64,000 bases of DNA from Inonotus obliquus (taxonomy: Eukaryota > Basidiomycota > Agaricomycetes > Hymenochaetales > Hymenochaetaceae): NCBI GenBank assembly GCA_032164295.1, contig JAJHTX010000012.1, forward strand, positions 1,426,001 to 1,490,000, in the 5' to 3' direction. The notes under the pieces were generated by a model, which was not told where the DNA came from, made no database searches, and was given only the letters and a program-made list of their open reading frames with translations. Made by a program: the position numbers and the translations under genes. Below, in pieces: positions 59,752-64,000 of this stretch (the stretch's first letter is position 1; the number at the start of each line of letters is the position of its first letter).

Positions 59752-60583
59752 CTTTTTTTTTTTTTTAAATGTATTTATTACACGCGTCAGTAATTCTAGT
59801 TACAAGTGCGCGGCAGACAAAATCTACGTGGTGGTGGGAACTCTAAGAGTGGTGAAGTAAGAAAAGCAGAGAAAAAGGTAGTAGTATGGTGCTCTTAAGA
59901 AAGGACTAAAGGGCGCGACGCTGGGGAGGTAGGGGGAGTAGAAGGGGTAACAGAAACGTGTTTAGAAATTATCTACTGTAGACTTAAGTAAGCCTAATAA
60001 AGTTATTTATGAAAATTGCCCGTTTCGGTCAAGTTTGTTTAGGGCCGGTCATAATCATATAAACATACGACTTAAAAGAAAATAAGAAAATAAGGGAAAC
60101 AGGTAAGATAGGAGTGTGGGGGGGTAGTATTATCGGGAGGGGGGAACATTACTGAGTCATAAACAATTAAGAATCTGACCTTGTGAGTTGCCGTGCCCAT
60201 TCCAGAGGCATCTCCGCCTCTGGTCCCAGTTCCTCTTGAGCGTAGTTGCGTGCGATCCCCAGGTCAATGTGGTCGTCGCGTGTGTCCAGGCCTTCTTCTT
60301 CCATTCGCGTGTACGCCGAGGCTATAGCCTCGGCAGAGGCTCGGTCTGTGATGAAGAAAGGTGTGGTTTCCTTCAGCCAGTCCGCAAGGGGTCCGAGGTT
60401 TCTATCCTCAGCCCATTCGGTGTAGTGTGCAGGCGCGCGTGTGGCGGCCGGCCAGTTTAACGTCCTAGCCAGGACCTCGCATCCGCCGAGTATGTGAGCT
60501 GGGGATTGTACTGGCCACGGGGGGTGGTTGTGCCAGCGACAATGGATGGTGACGCCACGTTGTAGGTGGTACTCCCTGGGGAG

Positions 60584-61546
60584 TCACTTGAAAAAGCCGC
60601 CAAAAGGGCCTGCGTTGCATAGTACTTGGGCGATGTCCTTTCGGCGTCGAGCGAGCTTCAGTAGTTTTCTGGGCTTCCTCGAGGCAGGGCCATTGATGCC
60701 GAGGTACTGGGGTCTGTTGTCTGTGGAGCAGCTGATCTTGCCATTCCAGGAGGCTAAGAGTTTGTCGACTGCCTTCTCTAATAGAGCAGCAATGGAGGGG
60801 AGTTCGCTCGTTGGGAGGAGATTCGCCGCTTCCTTTGCCAACCTGTCTGCCAACTCACTGCTGCTGATGTCTGCGTGTCCTGGGCACCAGTGGAAGTGGA
60901 TATGCACGGTTGGCAAGGCATCGAGCAGGGTCTGAGTTCCCTTCCTCCATTCCTGGAGTCGGTGCGCACCTGGCGCGCTTTGCCATGTCTCGAGGAGGTT
61001 GAGGGCTGGTAGTGAGTCCGAGAGGAAGTGGATTTCCTTCAGGGGTGTGTCTGAGGTGGGGAGATGGCGCACTGTCCAGGTTGGCGCAGTTGCCAGTGCC
61101 ATGATCTCGCAGTCTGTGGTGGTGGTTAGGGCGGCTGCTGCCATCTTTCTTGTGGCAATGGTGTTGCTGCCGTAGAGGATAACTGAAGAGGTGCCCGCTT
61201 TGCGGCGCGCCTGTGTTGTTTTCACTGAGCTGTCCGTGAAGACTAACAGGCGGCTAGTGTCGCCAGACAGATCCAACACCGCTTGTATGTACTCCTGGCG
61301 TGTGTTGGAGTCTGTCGGTGTGGGTGGAGTGTGGAAGTGTACTCGTCCTTCGGCGAAGGCCAGAGGTTCTTCCCAGGGGGCATGTGTGTACGCGGGAACT
61401 GGTTGGGCATTCAGCACTCGGTCTCTAAAAGAAAAGGAAATTACACTATTTCTATTACCTATATGTTTTTTACGAAGAGAGGAGAGTGGCCTTAGCCCAT
61501 GGTTGTGTGGTGTTCTGTAGTGTCTGAGGGCAGCTTTCGTTTTCAA
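60584..61546 (-). pseudogene. LINE open frame with RNase H domain (3' part of the polyprotein)
   Basis: Open for 320 codons. RNase H acidic residues are visible: D in FTDSS, E in CEIMAL, D in LSDSL, and H/D in GHADISSSELAD. The frame continues the interrupted reverse transcriptase frame upstream (YHGANSTTTNFLISLPPL lies before the first ATG), so it is not an independent gene. Confidence 0.8.
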
Positions 61547-62031
61547 AAGTTCTAGAGAAAATTTAAGGGGAGGTAGAGAAATAAGGAAATTTGTAGTTGT
61601 ACTGTTTGCGCCATGGTAGACCCCAAGGATCCACCTCGCGGTGCTGTCTTGTACTTTCTGGAGGGAGTCAACGACCGTCTTTTGACAACTGCCGTGGTAC
61701 CATACCGTTGAGTGAGGATGGATTGTACGCAGGCAATGTATAGCCTTCAGAGTAGTTCAGGGGACATCCCTCTCTGGGTGTTGGCGATGAGACACATAGC
61801 AGCTAGGGTGGAGAAAGCCTTAGCCTTCATTCTTTCTGTATGTTCCCTGAAGTTGAGATGCGGATCGAACCAGATACTGAGCCATCGCATGGGGTATTGG
61901 GGTCTGACCGTTGCATCCTCCAGTGTGACGACTAAGTCGGCCCCATCTGGAGTGATGTCCCGTTGTCGTCTGAAGTGGATGACGTCTGACTTCTCCGCCT
62001 CAATGTCCATGTTGCGGCTGCGGAGTCTGTC

Positions 62032-62823
62032 TCAGAGGAGTTTGCATGCCTTTGCCAGCACGCGGCAGTTTTCGGCGTAGTCGCTAGACCAGGTTACTAG
62101 TAGGTGATCGTCCACGTACGCTATGATTTCAGTCCGCGCGACTCGTCGTGCGGCTTCTAGGGCTTCTCTGGCATAGATGGTGGCTAGGATGGGGGAGATG
62201 GGGGAGCCTTGTGGTGTTCCTACATCGGGTTTGGGCTGGGGGTCGAGGGTGATGCCGTCGAAAGACAGAGCTACTTCCCTCTTCGTCATGAAGGAGTAGA
62301 TCCATGCGTTCGTGTCAGTCGGGCAGCCCAGGGAGTCCAGAGTTTCCCTCAGCTTGATGGGTTCGACCTTGTCGAAGAAACCTTGAATGTCGACCGCTAA
62401 GGCCGAGCACTTCAGGTTCCTCCTCCATGCCGTCTCCACTAGGTTAGTCAGTGAGAGGGCTGCGTTGTGAACAGCGTGGCCCTGGCATCTGCCGAATTGA
62501 TTCGGCGGCAGCCATTTCTCTGTGTTTGCCAGGAATTGCAGACGGTTAGCTATCATCTTCTCCATGATTTTACCGAGCGTCTCCTCCAGTGTGATTGGTC
62601 TGTAGGACCTTGGCGCGAAGGGATCCTTCTTGTTGGGTTTGCAAATCATTACCACCTTCGCCGCCCGCCATGTTTTTGGGTGGTGCCCTAGATGTAAGCA
62701 GTCGTTGAAGAGTGAGAGAAATTCGTTAGGTAGTTCCGCCAGCAGCCACTTGAGTGGGCGGTAGCCTATTTCTGAGAGGCCAGGAGTGGAGAGATTGGAC
62801 GTGTGACGAATTGCGTCCATCAT
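62032..62823 (-). pseudogene. LINE open frame with reverse transcriptase domain
   Basis: 263 codons covering the finger and palm regions: WRAAKVVMICKPNKKD, NRLQFLANTEKWLPPNQFG, AVDIQGFFDKVEP, GTPQGSPISP and the YVDD catalytic box. Ends at a premature TGA; the thumb region continues in the same frame beyond it (DIEAEKSDVIHFRRQ). Confidence 0.85.
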
Positions 62824-62905
62824 TTTCTTCCTAGTGAAGGGGTGTGACCGCCGTTCGCTGTTGTTGTCGCGGTGTCGTGCTGGGATGGTATTGGCTGTTG
62901 AATAA

Positions 62906-63536
62906 CCAAGTACACTCCTACTGAGTCAACCGGTCTAATTATCTAGGCGGGTAGTCTTCCCAGTTGTTCGTTGAAGCTATGGGCAACTTGTTGTAGTTGG
63001 AGGGTTGAGGGATTCAAGTTCAAGTAGAGATGTAGAGTGAGTGAGAGATGAGTCTTTATCCAATTCTCTTGAAAGCGAGTGATAGGTCACTGTGGGTGAG
63101 GAGCAATTAAATTGTCCACACCGAGGTAGGCAATGACAAGCTATGCAGAATAGATGTCAATGTCTAGAGGGACACACACACTCGAAGTCTCGAGTTATTA
63201 GATATTGACTTTGAGAGGGAGTTTATCACCAATGTTCAATTGGAACAGAGGCAATACAATACCTTTGACTAGTACCAAACTAGTCCTTGAGCAATGCAGT
63301 TACCCAGTCTTAAGCTGAGGTCAACTGTATGCGACGAAACCTTGACTTGACTTGCAAATAGTGTGACAAGGGGTCACAGAGTGATGTGAGCTTATCTTGT
63401 TCTGGGGGAGAACTCTGGTGAGTTATTCTATGGGGAGTTATTTTTTATTGCTCCTCTGGGGGGCTACATGCTGGTCCTTAAATACTAATTCCAAGACCAA
63501 TTTACATAATCCACAGCATAAGCTAAAAATAGATCT
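62906..63536. other. Non-coding region
   Basis: No gene. Sequence between the LINE 5' end and the repeat-rich right edge. Confidence 0.4.
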
Positions 63537-63640
63537 GCATCAACCACATCATCAAAATTTGATGTCTCCTTCCAAAGCTATGCATCAACCACATCATCAA
63601 AATTTGATGTCTCCTTCCAAAGCTATGCATCAAATACTCC
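63537..63640. repeat. 45-bp tandem duplication
   Basis: Two perfect adjacent copies starting GCATCAACCACATCATCAAA (63537 and 63582), followed by a third partial GCATCAAA. Confidence 0.9.
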
Positions 63641-63654
63641 AAATCAAGTGATAT

Positions 63655-63808
63655 GTATCAATGTATCAATGAGTTATTTGATGAATGATGCGCATCAATG
63701 AATTAATTGATGAGTGATGTGCATCAATGCATGATTTGATGAATGCTGTGCATCAATGAATTACTTGATAAATGATGTGCCATCAATGAATCAATTGATG
63801 AGTCCAGA
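63655..63808. repeat. Satellite-like array, about 30-bp unit
   Basis: Imperfect units of GCATCAATGAATTAATTGATG plus AATGATGT, four to five copies. Each unit is itself near-palindromic (CATCAAT / ATTGATG). Confidence 0.8.
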
Positions 63809-63810
63809 AT

Positions 63811-63969
63811 ATGGTTCAAGGTGATGACCTGATTGATGATCTAATCGATGACTTGATGAATGACCTAATAGATGATATAATTGATGACCTAATGGATGAG
63901 ATAATCGATGACCTAATGAATGATATAATCGATTACTTGATGGATGATATAATTGATTACCCGGTTTGA
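63811..63969 (+). repeat. 12-bp tandem repeat that is open as a (DDLx)n frame
   Basis: About eleven 12-bp units like GATGACCTAATG / GATGATATAATC. From the ATG at 63811 to the TGA at 63967 the frame is open: MVQG, then tetrapeptides DDLI, DDLM, NDLI, DDII, DEII and similar, then DYPV; 52 residues. It may be no more than a simple repeat. Confidence 0.7.
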
Positions 63970-64000
63970 GCTTATTTGGTTTTTGGTATCTGGACTGTGG

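Larger units (their letters stand above)
59752..62905 (-). mobile_element. Degenerate non-LTR retrotransposon (LINE) with reverse transcriptase and RNase H
   Basis: Minus-strand element ending in a poly-A tail (plus-strand T run from 59752). Reverse transcriptase from about 62900 to 61750: SNLSTPGLSEIGYRPLKWLL, YRPITLEETLGKIMEK, CSALAVDIQGFFDKV, VGTPQGSPISPIL and the catalytic AYVDDHLL (about 62110). A TGA interrupts it at about 62034, and a stop plus frame change occurs near 61746. RNase H follows in the frame 61546..60584 with LLVFTDSSVK, CEIMAL, HFLSDSLPA and HWCPGHADISSSELADRLAK. After another stop at 60584 the frame continues to about 60170 (WLKETTPFFITDRA). No endonuclease domain is seen upstream, so the element is truncated at the 5' end. 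The RT-RNase H order suggests a Tad-like clade. Confidence 0.88.

Noticed and set aside
63537..63808. CRISPR-like spaced repeats at the right edge
   Set aside because: Repeats are contiguous, without unique spacers, in a eukaryotic genome; simple satellite arrays.

Overview
The window is nuclear DNA of a filamentous basidiomycete, most likely a mushroom-forming Agaricomycete. The evidence is many 50-60 nt GT-AG introns, an NADP-dependent mannitol dehydrogenase of the Agaricus type, a DUF6534 membrane protein, relics of NACHT-type NLR and protein-kinase genes of the kind expanded in Agaricomycetes, and a degenerate LINE whose reverse transcriptase is followed by RNase H. Gene models were built by eye by chaining exons. 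Where exon lengths and phases close exactly I give exon coordinates; single-base errors are possible.

Layout. 0-4.1 kb: the 5' part of a CCC1/VIT1-type vacuolar iron transporter cut by the left edge, and a complete acetyl-CoA synthetase, both on minus. 6.4-16 kb: an accessory block with four tandem copies of a small acidic protein family I do not recognise, a repeat duplicated along with them, a decayed kinase, a 1.08-kb fold-back transposon and a PD-(D/E)XK-like protein. 16-21 kb: a decayed NLR and a Ser/Pro-rich protein. 21.5-24.5 kb: conserved housekeeping genes (Nudix protein of the yeast YJR142W type, MICOS subunit MIC12, prefoldin subunit 5). 26-37 kb: hypothetical genes, a DUF6534 protein, mannitol dehydrogenase with a MITE ending about 30 bp before its start codon, a multi-pass membrane protein and a small four-exon unknown gene. 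38-46 kb: an SGNH-hydrolase-like type II membrane protein divergent from the replication-fork protection gene TOF1/Swi1 (Timeless), then a four-helix membrane protein.

46.7-59.3 kb holds the most striking gene set: six small secreted CFEM-type cysteine-rich proteins, four in a row on plus, one GPI-anchored on plus and one divergent on minus, with ribosomal protein eL31 in between. They share a short signal-peptide exon and a phase-1 intron at the same place. CFEM domains are known in fungal haem/iron acquisition and as effectors. Two members depart from the consensus: one lacks the ligand aspartate, one lacks the first cysteine pair. 59.75-62.9 kb is the degenerate LINE, and the right edge is AT-rich satellite-like repeat.

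Most of the remaining sequence is intergenic or decayed. No tRNA, rRNA or CRISPR array was seen.
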